The translations under genes and the position numbers were made by a program. A DNA stretch of 64,000 nt, taken from the NCBI RefSeq assembly GCF_040954835.1, contig NC_090706.1, forward strand, positions 31,939,148 through 32,003,147. The letters run 5' to 3'. This DNA is from Lepisosteus oculatus (Eukaryota; Chordata; Actinopteri; Semionotiformes; Lepisosteidae). Position 1 is the first letter of the stretch; the number at the start of each line of letters is the position of its first letter. The notes beneath the pieces were generated by a model, which was not told where the DNA came from, did no database searches, and worked only from the letters and a program-made list of their open reading frames with translations. Shown here in pieces: positions 26,480-38,600 of this stretch.

Positions 26480-26893
26480 TTAAATCCCTCTCTCTTTGAG
26501 ATACTTCACAATGTCGTGGACTTTCTTGTTCAGTAAGCCCCCATGGACCCCTCTCTTCCCTATCAGAAACACCAGTGCCTTCGCTGTCCTTCCCACGGCT
26601 ATTGACTTCCCTTCGTCGCCCTTGGTCCTGATGTCCATGGCTGAATCTTCATCGATCATCAGATAGTCTCTGATAACCGAGGCTTTTTTACCTCCTATGG
26701 TAATGCCAGTCCTCAGGAAGGATGTCCGATCATTTCCCATCAGTATCTCCACTTCTTGTGGGCTGACAGCTGCCAGAACACCACCAGGTCTGGAAGCCCA
26801 GACAGCCTTGCTCTCTGAACAGCCGACGACAGCGGCATCTTCCACGGTTTCCTCTTTGAGAAGAGCCGCAACGTAGTCTTTCCACTCTCCCAT
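26480..26893 (-). CDS. pfn: Profilin, coding region in one exon
   Basis: An uninterrupted 137-residue ORF of full profilin length. Profilin binds G-actin, promotes nucleotide exchange and feeds polyproline-bearing actin regulators. The N-terminal WxxY pair (W4, Y7) and W32, which build the polyproline groove, are present; the C-terminus ends YLKERGI, so the usual last tyrosine is missing. The actin-binding segment retains VRD-type and KRGVHGGLLNKK blocks. Vertebrate profilins usually have two introns in the coding region; here there is none. A GT donor at 27535 (minus) and a CTTTCAACAG acceptor just before 26929 suggest a single 5'UTR intron, with a CpG-richer first exon at about 27536-27600. 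Intact frame, own poly(A) signal and probable promoter argue for a working gene, possibly an old retrogene. Paralogue class (PFN1/PFN2-like) is uncertain. Confidence 0.9.
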   Translation of the reverse strand: MGEWKDYVAALLKEETVEDAAVVGCSESKAVWASRPGGVLAAVSPQEVEILMGNDRTSFLRTGITIGGKKASVIRDYLMIDEDSAMDIRTKGDEGKSIAVGRTAKALVFLIGKRGVHGGLLNKKVHDIVKYLKERGI

Positions 26894-27535
26894 TTTTTCC
26901 CCCTATTTTCAGTTTTTAATACAGAGCTCCTGTTGAAAGATGATGTAGAGGAGTCAGAAAAATAGTCTAATCATTTATCCTACTGTTGTAACTGGTCCAT
27001 CACATTTTCTCTAATCTCTGAAAACGAATTAATTGAATTAATTGTAGGTATTGCAGTATTACTGAATCACACTTTTCTACTATAACTGCATATTTATTAC
27101 AGTTCTGAACACTGGACTGTTTATAAATGACACTAACTACTAACTACTGTTACTAACCATATACAATTCATCATTAGCAACGATCGCGTACGACCAAGCT
27201 TTCGGTACAAAGTTTCTCTTCATGTCTTACAATTGTACATACAGTACAGTAAGTCTACAGTCCATGTATTGAAATGTTACCGGAACAGAAAATAATAATA
27301 ATTAATAACAGCAAACATTTCTTCCTGGTTTGTTTTACCCTTTGTGCTATTCATTGTTGGAATGAAGGAAAGCGCAGAATGAACCTCAAATCAGAAGTCA
27401 GGCAAACAACGTTTTCACACCGAGATCAATTCTCACCACGCTGTGGTGGCCGTCCAGCAAGCTTTCAAGCGTAAACATCATTATCCTTTCCGCGTTTCCG
27501 GCACGGCACCTGTAACTGTTTTAATTTCGGCTCAC

Positions 27536-27600
27536 CGTGGAAACAGAACGTGTCTGGCTTTCTGTGAGAAGAGGCTGGAGCTAGAGCGCACCGTTTTCTG
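27536..27600 (-). promoter_or_regulatory. Probable profilin 5'UTR exon 1 / promoter region
   Basis: On the minus strand GTTTCCACG is followed by GTGAGCC, a good donor at 27535. The surrounding 27475-27600 is CpG-richer than anything nearby, as in a housekeeping promoter. The upstream limit is a guess. Confidence 0.45.
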
Positions 27601-29699
27601 TGTTCTGGCAGTAACAAATTAAAGGCTTTTTTTTTTTAATGGGTAGCTATTGTAAATGGATGCTGCAAAGAACATGCTGCTGCACGAATTGGTGAAACAA
27701 ATGCGCTAGACTTACTCACTATCACACAACAACTAGAAACATAATAATAAAGCAAACTACGAATTCATTTTTAAAATATTAAGGCAACTAAATTGATTAA
27801 AAAGTGTTGTTTTTTTTTCTTTTTAGGCCACTTTCCGAAACTGATTTTCTTATTTTGGGACGTCGTATAGAGGTCGTTAACCTTATTAAGAAGGTTAATT
27901 TATTAAGAAGACCATTCAATCTTAAAAGATTCATGTTTATTGTTTACACGTTTTTAGCCCTTGTGTGGAAAAACTAAAAAGCAGAGCTACATCAATCTTT
28001 AAAATGCAGTAGACCTATCTTAATGTTGTTAGAAATTAGGGCTATATCTATACTGTACATTCTATTTGGAAAGCAGTGGAGTGTGTAATTAACTTAGGAC
28101 ATCGCTTTGATAAGACCTACTCAATCCATTAATGAATAAAGTAATATCTTAAAGGGTGTTATTATGTCCCCTGATTTTCTAACTACAATGAGAGGGAATC
28201 GTGGGCGCAGGTTGTCTAGAAGAAATATATTAGTGATAAAGCGTAGTGTTACTACTTACACAAAAACACGAGAATTAACAACTGGGTTTTGAGGCCAGTT
28301 ACCAGAATTGAACTTTTTTAAGGAAATCATTTTCCTTCTGAATCCTTGCTAGTTTTGCAGTGCCGTCAGTAGGTGGAGCCAACAGCTTTCAAACTGCAGT
28401 TTATTAATTGCTCCAGCTACATTAAACTAGCAGTGGCTGGAGTTTTGATTGCGTTACTACAGTTTTTTAATTGTAGGATTGTAGGATAATTGCATTTGAA
28501 TTACATTGGGGATTGCATAATTCAACACTCTAATTAATACATTCATACTGCAGTTAAATTGATATCCTGAAAAGAACATTATGTCTCTTGCATTATTTAT
28601 ACTTTTGGAGAATTGGATAACTAATTCCACCATGCACAAAGAAGATATTGTTTTGTATAGATAAGGTATTCTTGCTTTCACTCATAACCTTCCACTTTGC
28701 AGGCTTTTTTGTCAATGTACTTTATATATATCAGAAATTGTTGCTTATATTTTTGTTTAGATTGATAATACTGATTGTTCTAACCCAGTGGAAAGAAAAA
28801 TGTAAAAACCTGACCAATTATAAGCAAATAAAGTATGTTTTGTTTGACTCAGAAACAATAGTGGGATATTATTAGAAACTACTATATATACTGTTTTAGA
28901 AACCAGCAATTTCATCAATGTGATAAAGCACCTTAAAAACAAGGGAAAATGTTAAAAAATGCATGATTAATTTTTATTTACCTTTCACACTAATAACTGA
29001 AAAAAGAGAGTACCTTACTTTACCAGAGATGGTAAGAGACTTTAACCAAGAACCGTGTATGAATATAGTGGGCAACACAAAGAATTAACCTAAGACACTT
29101 TAATTATTAAAGGTTTTCATTCCTTATCAAGAAATACATTAAAATAAATAACTCCTCTCTGACCTTTGCAATTCTGTCAGAAAATTACGATTAAGCTAAA
29201 CATTGTAGAATGCTAACATAATACATACACAGAACACCACAGTGGCAGAATCAGTTCTTTATGGGTTGCTATAAGGGCATCTCTCCTCCAAGATCATATG
29301 AAAAAACAATCTAAAAATTGTACTGCAAGTTAATATGTAGAGTGCTTTCAGATTAAATCTTTGTTGTTAAAGGGCATTTATTAAAGATGGCATTGTCAGC
29401 ACTAAAAATCTCCTTTGTGTAGGGAAAGTGTCAGACTGAGTAACATTTGATGTTGTACCTGTTTTGACAGACAGCCTTTCAGACATTTTATTTGGGTAGA
29501 TGAAAGGAAAAACAGACCTTGTAATGTCCTCTTTTTTCCCATCCCATTGACCTGTGATGTTACTCAGACTTGATGTCATAGAATCAGTGCTTCTCTTCTC
29601 TGTCTCTCCGCTGTGGTTGTCATGGAAACATTCCCTTTTTAGGTGAAGTTCTTTTCATTTTTTTTTCTTCTTTCTCTACCACTCCTACTGGAGATGAGA
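27601..29699. other. Non-coding DNA between profilin promoter and next gene
   Basis: AT-rich DNA without recognisable exons, tRNAs or well-defined repeats; only short ORFs of random composition. Confidence 0.5.
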
Positions 29700-29889
29700 A
29701 ACTGACGGTGATACTGGCTACTTGCTGCGATAAAGAGGGTCTGTCATTCGGAAACCTGGAAGCTAGTGTGAAGGAGAGAATGCTCTCAACCTGAAGACAA
29801 GTGAGCCAGTGATGTGTGTCTCTCAATACGACTGATACAGCATTTCCTGAAGCTGCAAGAGGAAAAGAACTCACATGTGAGAAGTATAG
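29700..29889 (+). promoter_or_regulatory. Possible 5'UTR exon of the small membrane-protein gene
   Basis: Ends at a near-consensus donor (ATAG|GTAAGT, 29889/29890) and could join the acceptor at 31079 ahead of the 99-codon ORF. The 5' end is unknown; this is an inference from splice signals alone. Confidence 0.35.
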
Positions 29890-30635
29890 GTAAGTAAACC
29901 AAACCCCTGTTCAAACAAATCAACATCAAACCATTGATTTCATGCCTTATTAAGAAATAATTTAATATCTGCAATTCTACATTGACCTGTGGGATTCTGT
30001 CAAAAATTTGCAATGAGGCTTTCAGAAAAATGTCATTTCAACTCAGCGTTTGAGATAAGTCAAAGTTCTGCTAGTTCGAGGTAGTTTTCCCCTGGGCTTT
30101 AATAACAAATTAAATAAATGAAAGAGCTTTAACAGATGATACAGCTTTTTCTATGTTATTCTTCTAAAACAAATACAGGAATACAATAAAAATATCTGTT
30201 AATATGTAAAAATGAATTGCATATTTAAAAATAGTTATGAAGTCACCACATCGCATTGACAGTTGAGAGATCATTTTATCGGAAGTAAACAACAGTAGAA
30301 CTATTTTATTTTCTTTATTTGAACTGTTTGTATTACTAAATTGCTTGAATGTCCTATTTCTTAGAGGCTTTACCGACTCTATGTTTCCTACTACACTTTG
30401 CTCAATTTGTTCACAGGATTAAGACGTTCAATGTGATTTACCATTATTAGTGTAGTAAGTGTTGTTTAGTTAATTGTCCTAATTTAGGAAAGAATGTGGA
30501 AAGGGTAGGATTATCTTCGACTTTGGATGCAAGTCCACTTCGTCACGTTTTTTCCCTGTAATTTTACTGACTCTTTTGTGTTAATGCACTTCAATGTCCA
30601 TCGCCTGTGGTCAATAAATTACAAAAGGCAATGTA

Positions 30636-30937
30636 TTCATGGCAACACAGTAGTGCAGTGGCTAGCATTGTTGTCTCACAGTGCTGGGGCTGTTGGTTCA
30701 GTTCTGGACCTGGAGTGTTACCTTCATGGAGTCCCCCCATGTTTGTGTGGGTTTCCTCCCACAGTCCAAAAACACACTGGTAGATTAATCAGCTTCCAGG
30801 AAAATTGTCCCCAGATGCGAGTGTGTGTCTACCCTGTTATAGACTGGTTTCTTATCCAGGGTGTACTCTGCCTTGTGCCTGTTGCCTGGGCTCCGGCTCC
30901 CCTGTGACCCTCAATTAGAAGTAGTTCGAAATGAATT
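30636..30937 (+). repeat. tRNA-head SINE with L2-type tail
   Basis: The order GTAGTGCAGTGGCTAGCATTG, TGTCTCACAG, GGTTTCCTCCCACAGTCCA, GACTGG, then CCAGGGTGTACTCTGCCTTG and CTCCGGCTCCC is the familiar layout of widespread fish SINEs whose 3' part is shared with L2 LINEs. A 9-bp direct repeat GGCAATGTA flanks it (30627-30635 and 30938-30946) and is a plausible target-site duplication. Confidence 0.75.
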
Positions 30938-31174
30938 GGCAATGTAAAAAAAGTAGCAAGTTTACAATCATTTACAGAATGAAACTATGAAGAGTGATTA
31001 AAAAGGAAGTCAATTATGTTTGACTCCTTCACTACTTGCAAAGCTGAACAGTAATGATTGTTTTTTTTTCCTTTGCAGGCAAACAAGGAGTACATCTTGT
31101 GTTTGTGGTCACATGGTACATTCTCACTGTTTGGAACAAGAAAAGTGTGTTGGAATTCCGAAAGAGTCCTCATC

Positions 31175-31474
31175 ATGACTGATTTCCCCATTTTTAACGC
31201 AGCAACTTTAGGGTCTCCCGACACCACCACTCACATCGATTCCTTAGACCCGCCTGTGGAGGAGACCCACATGAGAGTACACACCATAATCATCGTCATC
31301 ATTTTCTGCGTCGTCTGCTTTCTCCTCTTGGTGGCCTTTTTCTACGCCTTCTGTTTCCACTGCACCATTGCTCCCGTGCCAAAAGAGGGTCAGTCTCAGG
31401 CCAAGTGCAACTTGGAACGTGAAGATGCTACTTACCGTAGGAGCTCCTCTCTGTCTGTGGTCAACTCTATCTGA
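31175..31474 (+). CDS. Unrecognised 99-residue single-pass membrane protein
   Basis: One coding exon with ATG at 31175 and stop at 31474. A strong acceptor (TTTTTTTTCCTTTGCAG) ends at 31078, so the ORF begins inside the last exon of a spliced transcript. Residues 1-34 form a soluble acidic N-terminus without a signal peptide. Residues 36-62 are one very hydrophobic helix (VHTIIIVIIFCVVCFLLLVA) with several Cys, followed by CTIAPVPKEG and a tail ending YRRSSSLSVVNSI, in which RRSSS is a potential basophilic-kinase site. The frame is clean, the helix convincing, and codon use coding-like. AATAAA at about 32203 could end the transcript. It resembles small single-helix regulators in size and layout, but I cannot name the family. 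Confidence 0.65.
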   Translation: MTDFPIFNAATLGSPDTTTHIDSLDPPVEETHMRVHTIIIVIIFCVVCFLLLVAFFYAFCFHCTIAPVPKEGQSQAKCNLEREDATYRRSSSLSVVNSI

Positions 31475-34400
31475 AATAATGCATCTACGAATAAGAAAAA
31501 AGCTCAAATTAGAGGACCTAGTAGTAAAAAAAGCACTGTAGATTACAGGAAGACCAGAAGTCAAAGCAGCTGTCACCTAGTTGTTTCTTTGCAGTCAAAT
31601 AATTGTATTGCTAATTTTGCTGTATAAGGAATATAATGAATTTTTGACCACTCTTGTCCTGTCACATAATTTGTATGAGATTCACAAGCATTACTCAAGG
31701 TTAGCTCACATGTGACCAATGGGATTGTGTTTTGTAAATTGCTATCACAAATCAAAAGCAGAGCTGTGTATTGTTGATCAATTGATAGAAACACTTGATA
31801 GTAGGACTTGGATTACACTCACTACAATAGAATATTTGTTCTCGCCATTATTGTACCTTGTTTTTCTAGTAATCTTCTCTATCGTTTTCCCTTGTGTGGT
31901 AGATTGTTAATGGGATTTGTAAATACTCAGAAATACATGGAATAGTCCACTAGAGGGCTCTATTTATTTTGTAGACTTGTGCTGGTTACACTGATGATAT
32001 ATTGATTTATGCCTGCAGGAGAGTTTGGCATGTTCGAGATTGAATGTGCAGTGCTTCCGGAACATTTACTTTAATACAGGAGTGAATTATTCACCATCAA
32101 CCTCTGCTTTGTTTTTGCACTGAAGCGAAGATAATACACCTTGAACTTGCACTTGGTGGAAAATCTTCTCAACACTGTATGTGCAGTATGTAAGGCATCT
32201 AAAAAATAAATCTTTGTTTTTTTTTTCTGTTGTGGTTCTTAGTGTTCATTAAATGGCATAGTACTCCTGATTTATCACCTCCAGTGCTCCATCTAGGCAA
32301 TTGGTAAGCATTGGTTACAGATCTTTGCCATGATAGAGGGATATTGACTGTGTTTTCAACAGCAGTCCACCCTCCTTCTTGGCCATCTATCGACCTCAAT
32401 CAGGGGAGATGCATGCCTCTTGAATACACTGACAGGAGCTACAGACTGTTGGAAAGTGAATCAATTCAGCTAGTGAACAGGACAAACGTGGCAGAACGTT
32501 TCTATTTCACTCATATTCTGGAACCCACACCTATATATCTTATACAGTTCTGATGGGCAAACTTACCCTTCCAGTCCACTGCATTAGTGTTAAATCCATA
32601 ACTGAATGTTCAAGTCAAAGCTCAGGTTGAACTAAATTCAGAAGACAGTGTGACTCTCAAGAAATAGGACTGTGTCTGTCCATGGATAAAACACCAGTCT
32701 AAGAGGAATATGTAGCAGAGTCTATCAGGTTAGCGTACCTAAATTAAAAATTACGAACAGTGCCCAAGATGTTCAAATAATACCAGATTCAATGCCACAA
32801 GAAACTGAATGAATTGCTATTGTAAATATAAGCAGAAAATATGATTTAAGCAAAACTGTATTTTTTAATTGATTACTAAAAAATGAACTAAAAAGTTTGA
32901 ACTAATTAATTTAGTCAATTAACTCCTGTTCATAAAAATATTTACTTAAAATGTGGTGAAAAAAATGGATTGGGACATGACCATACACTGATTGATATCA
33001 ATGTCTTTCATGAAAATACACGCCTCTACATTACACTGTGCCTTTTATGAGTTTGACTAATTTGGAAATTACATTGAAACGGCTCAGAAACTTTAGTTAA
33101 ATTCTATACTTTGTTGCTATGTCAACAAAGATGATTGGAATTTGCTGTAGTGTAGGTCTAGATTAAATTACACAAAAACACATATTACACTTTCACATGC
33201 AGCATATTGAGCTGCCTAGTGGCCTCTAGATAGGTACTACTTCAGAACTGAGCAGAACTAATGTACTTTGAAAGTTTAAAAAAGGTGTTCGCCGGATGGA
33301 AGGGGTCTGTTGATACCATTTTAGCTCTTAATTTGATACGGCTGTCTTGGATTATAAAAGTATAAACAATGTTTCCTGAAATGGCTGTTGCAAATAACAC
33401 AAAGCATAAATCGACTTCACTTTCTAATGCATATCCATTGGCAGATTCTACTTCTTCAACCGGTGAAGAAATGTGAAGAAATGTACAGAAAATGAATTAA
33501 AAATGTTCATTAAAAATACAGAGGAAGCAGACATACATAAATTCCCAAATTTAGGAAGAATGTCTTAGGACTCTGAAACCGCATACCAAACTGGCTACAC
33601 TGATACTTTGTGATATTGTCCTTAGCCTTCTTAAAAGCTGCAATAAACTTCATATATAGATGAAGAGAAGTCCTTTGAACTTTTAGTCCATTCCTAGGTA
33701 GTAGAATTGGAGTTCTATCTTACATAACATGAACGCTATTTTAGTAGAAGTGTCCTATGTGTAGGCAAAGGTCCCTTAGGGATTTGAAATATCAGACAGT
33801 AGTTATAATTCTGTAAAGAAGCACCAAATAGGACTGTGATAGGACTAAGATTGCATATTCAAGATACTTAAAGCATCTAAATTCCTGTTACAATCCCTGT
33901 AATCTGATAAATGCTTCTGACTATTTATCAGAATTATTGACTTTTTACATGCTTCTCTTTGGGAGAGCCTGAATTAATTACAGTAATGCTTTACTATTCA
34001 TTCTTATTTAATTAGCTTAAGTTTAACAAGAGGAGGCCTTATGGGCTGTATAGTGAAAAAATCAGTACTTTTAATACAACTAAATGGAGGTTGCTGCTCT
34101 GTAGTCCAGTAGCCTTTGTCTGTGATTATTCTAGTAGATTAGAGGGTGGAAAGTGTTCATTCCCTTCGGCCCTGACACTATCCTCCTTCATACTCGTCTG
34201 GGCTACACTCCCTTATTACGTTTTTGATCTATGGACTCTTCCAAAAACAAAACAGAATGCTTTTCTTCAGATAAATACCTTTTTAAAATAGAGAAGTAGG
34301 ATTCCCATTCACGTTGTAGCATCCAGGTTTATAGAGAGAGATTTAAATGTAGGTTGATCCCTGTTGTATTTAGAAGACAAGTTGATCTCTCTTGTTGGCC

Positions 34401-35672
34401 TGTAAAGGTGTTACATACAGTGGGATTTTAAATAGCAGCAGTCTGGGGTGATGGGTCAGGGGTTGGTCAGGATGGAGGCCTCTAGGACACCTTGTCTGTT
34501 AGTAAGGTAACTTGTAATTAGTTTTGTGTGTTCTTAGTGTATGTTATTGTCACTGTTAATAAACATTTCTTTAACCCAGTGTGCTTGATTTATTACTGCC
34601 AAAGTTGTGTCAGAGAACAAAGATCTCAGACACCTCAAATTATACCAACTGCTCAGGTAAAATCTTGGCATATATTTGACCATTTTGAGGCTATCATCAT
34701 TTTAATTATTATTAACTTGCTCCATCTATTTCTGCTTTTCTCTATTTTCGTAACTCCCTATTTGTAACAATATATTACACCACCAGCATGGTGAGGTGGA
34801 TTTGTTTCTATAGAAAAGCCTACAGTCATTCTTTCATATTTGATTGTGGACATTGATTGGAGCTGGCTTTAAGATTTATGTTTATTCTGGGAACCTGGTG
34901 GGTCACTCTATTCTTTTGTCTTGTTATTCACTGCTCATTAGGAAATTGACCACCCACCCTGAAAAGAATGTTAGTATGGGTGAAATTAAAACAAAATCGA
35001 GAAGAACAAATCAAGAATCATTTATTGTGATTATGTTCCTAACTGTAAGCTTTTTCCCTTACCACACATCAATATTATCAGAAGCCTTTTCACATTGCAA
35101 AACTCAGTCAAGAGCCAAAGATATTACCAAGACATGTGGGGAAAAAGTCCGTCTTCAAAGTATTTACAGTATGGGCTCTGCCTGTATCTATGTTAAATGC
35201 TTTATAGTTTTTCAATAAACCACTTCAGTTCTTTTTTTCAACAATATGTGGCTCTTGGAACAATAAACAAAAAACATGAATAACAACTTTCATCTAATGT
35301 TGTGACAAATCAGTGGAATGTTATATTGGGTATTTTTTTTATTTTCTAAAGTATTCAGACCAAAATTTGTCTTTAATTTCCAAGAACGTGCAACAAGTAT
35401 TTAACAAGTCAACATATGATTACATTGGTTCAAATAGCAGCTAGTCTCCGACTAAAAACTTAATGAAAGATTATGTTAGAAAACAACAAAAGCTGAATAT
35501 ATATAAAAATGTATTATTTTCCAGATGAAAATACATAGATAAGTAATTAAAAAATAACCCACTCTTCTACAACGTTTTACATACCACCTATGTTAGTAGC
35601 TCATCTTTTGGGGAAGGTCTTATTGACCTGAACTCCATAGAACAGGAAAGACACAGTGCAGGGTTTCTTTTA
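31475..35672. other. Intergenic DNA and 3' flanks
   Basis: Contains the probable 3'UTR of the small membrane protein, then AT-rich DNA with no recognisable coding exon. A minus-strand AATAAA at 35338-35343, 330 bases past the guanylate cyclase stop, is a candidate poly(A) signal for that gene. Confidence 0.5.
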
Positions 35673-38600
35673 TCAACACACAGAGCACAGGACACTCTTC
35701 TGTGACCTGCGGGAGTCTGAGGAGCAGTCAGGAGATTCGATGATAGAATCTTTCCCATTGAACTCTGGGGAGTCCAGTTCATGGTGTACATCCTGAAGAC
35801 CATTATCCAGAAGTGAGTCCTTATAGTGAGACTGTGGGAAAGAAGGATTTGCATAAAAAAGGAATGACCATCATTTGATCTTCTTTATGGGAATAGTGAT
35901 GAATATTATAATTAAAAGGTAAAGGTTAATGATTGTAATGCTTTTTTTCTTTTCTTGTGTGAAGCACAAACATTTGTTAATTGATGTTCATTAAGAAGTA
36001 ATAAAACAAGTGACAAAATCCTTCAAATTAAGATGATGCCTTTTCTGAACCCTTTAAAATGTGCTGCTCTGCTGGTTGAAACAACATAACACTAATAAAA
36101 GGATCAATTATTTCATATACTGTGTTCCACACAAAGTACTCCCATAGCACTAGGGTGTTGTCTTAAATATAGTGAAATGTAACTGAATATCACACGTAGG
36201 ATGGCATTTAGGTTTTGTTATCAGCATTTTCAAATTCGTACTTGACCTCTTGCAAGTAACTTTTCCAAGGTGATTTTCTTTTCCTAGAGGAACAGCAGCA
36301 GTACATAAAATCTGAAAACCGAAGTGAGAGATTATGTGGAAAGTTTTGATTGCACAACCTATAAAATATAACATTCAACATTTGTTGAAAAAATGTTCAA
36401 ATTATCAATTAATCAGAATATATCCAGCCCTGAGTGTTGAAAGATCTCTAGTCTTCCATCAGCATACACCTTACCTTACTCACAGATGTTTCCTCCACAC
36501 CACACTCCTCTATAGACTCTTCTAGTGAGTTCCCTGAGACCTCCATTTTAATCCGATGGGATCGAAGGGACTTCACATCATCCTCGTCATCTCCTGCCAC
36601 TGAAGGAAAGACCTGCAGCGATGATAACAATGTTTAATTATTATTGCAGTCCAGTTGCAGTATTACCTGATCAATAGAACATAATTACAGATTTTTAGAA
36701 ACAACCCAAACGCCACACACTGTCATTGCAGTAGAATGTAGTAAAGATAAAAGGGGGTAACTGATTAAAGACTTCATGAAGGGTCATACCAATTCATCCT
36801 CATCGATGGGGGAGTCTGGTGGGGAGATGGTGGCCTTGCTGATGGTCTGAGTTTCAAACTGTGGGCAAGCGGCCTGGGCATTACCATCTTTGTCTCTCTT
36901 CCCCTTTAGCCAGTAAGTCTCAATTTCAACATTGCCCTGAACAGAAGGAAATAATGGTTCACTTTGTGAATAGTGAAATAATTTTTAACTCCTCCAAATC
37001 GATTCAATAAAAGCTGCATTAAACTTCTGATTTTTTAGGCTTTGGCACATACAGTATTTACATTAAGAATTAAGGCAATTTCTCTTAAGTACAATGCTCA
37101 CTGTAACTTTCTTTGACTGCATCAGACTGTAACCACTCTCACCTTTAAATAGAATGACAAAAAGCCTTTTATTTAATGGTATCTTTATTTGTTCTCACTG
37201 ATAGTGTACAGTACTCAACCCTTATTTGCAAAAGCAATTCAAATATAAGGTCTGAGGCACCTATTAACCTTGAAGGAGTATCTCTAGAAGGTTCAAGAAA
37301 GACAAAGAAGCTGTATAAAACATACACAGGGATCATCTACAGATGAGGTGTCTCAGTCAAGAACTGAACCTAGAAACCCAGAGTAGCAAAGTAGGTAATG
37401 TTATATTCTGTTATGTTCTACTCTGATGTCTTAAGAAAAACTAAATAAAAGAAAATTGTCTGTGATTAAGAAAAAAAATCAAAGTCAAGAATACCTTATT
37501 ATCTCAGGCACTACATGGTAATGAAAAGGTACAGTACCTTAATAGTGATAGTGCCTCTCCTCTCAAAAATAAAATGACTTCCCTTGAGGTGTTCATAGGT
37601 GGCACTGCTTAACTGGATATGCATTTCCTACACCAAGAGCAAAAGATTGAAGACAAAACAGTCAATTCAATTGTTTAATAAAAACATTTTTTCTTAGAAT
37701 ATATATTAATACTCATCAAATAAATCAATTAATGACAAGAGGTCACAGACTCTCAGCGGAATAGATGAAAGAAGCTAGGCTCACAACAATAATTCACAGT
37801 TATCAGAAAAAGATCAATATTTTATTGCGAAAGGTCCTTTTTCTTAGATGAATCTAAGATAAGTATTTTATGCTTGCAGTTACAACAGTTGCCTCTGCTT
37901 TATGGCACTTTAATCATGCAATGTGAGACTCTACCTCTCTTGTACAGCATCATTGGAGAATTGTAACTCTTCCGCTATTGTACATACCTTCCCATTACTC
38001 TCCATGGCAGAGGCTGTGTGGACTGTGTCTCCATAGAGACCGTAGCGTGGCATCTTGTGTCCCACCACTCCGGCCACCACCATCCCAGAATGGATTCCTA
38101 AAATGAAAAACAAACATTGGGATTTTCCTGACGAAAGTCCTGATGAGTTTTTCCTCATGAGGTTGTAAAAGGCAAAAAGAAGGAGAGAAAAACAACACAT
38201 ACAGTACCCAAAGATTTACAGCGGTGCTGTGCGGTAAAAACAAAACCAATGAAAATAGATTAATCGACCGTGTGCGCTGTCTCTCTAGTCCAAAATTATT
38301 TATTTAATAACAAACCAAAACATAAGGAGCAGAGAGACTGTGCACCTGGTAAACTCTACTATATTTATTGATTATGGGAATTAGTCAGCACCAAATTAAA
38401 AGGAATGTGGCATGCTAAATAAATGTACTTCATATATACTGTATACTGTATATAGCGATAATAATACACACCTAAAACATTGTATTATATATCTAGGTTC
38501 TTATCTAGCAACCTAGCTTCATAAGCACATATTCGTTTTTTTCACTGTGGAAGAGGTATTGTCTGCAGTAAAGTGTAGAATCTGCATCTCTGCCCTCACC

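Noticed and set aside
26480-26893. Profilin as a processed pseudogene
   Set aside because: The frame is fully intact with key Trp residues and its own poly(A) signal and probable promoter; no genomic A-tail was seen.
30527-30907. 126-codon ORF
   Set aside because: Overlaps the SINE at 30636-30937; the CFHG/PTVQKHTG-type text is the standard translation of its GGTTTCCTCCCACAGTCC core.
31175-31474. KCNE, SMIM3 or reprimo orthologue
   Set aside because: Size and topology are similar, but no recalled family motif matches the helix or tail.
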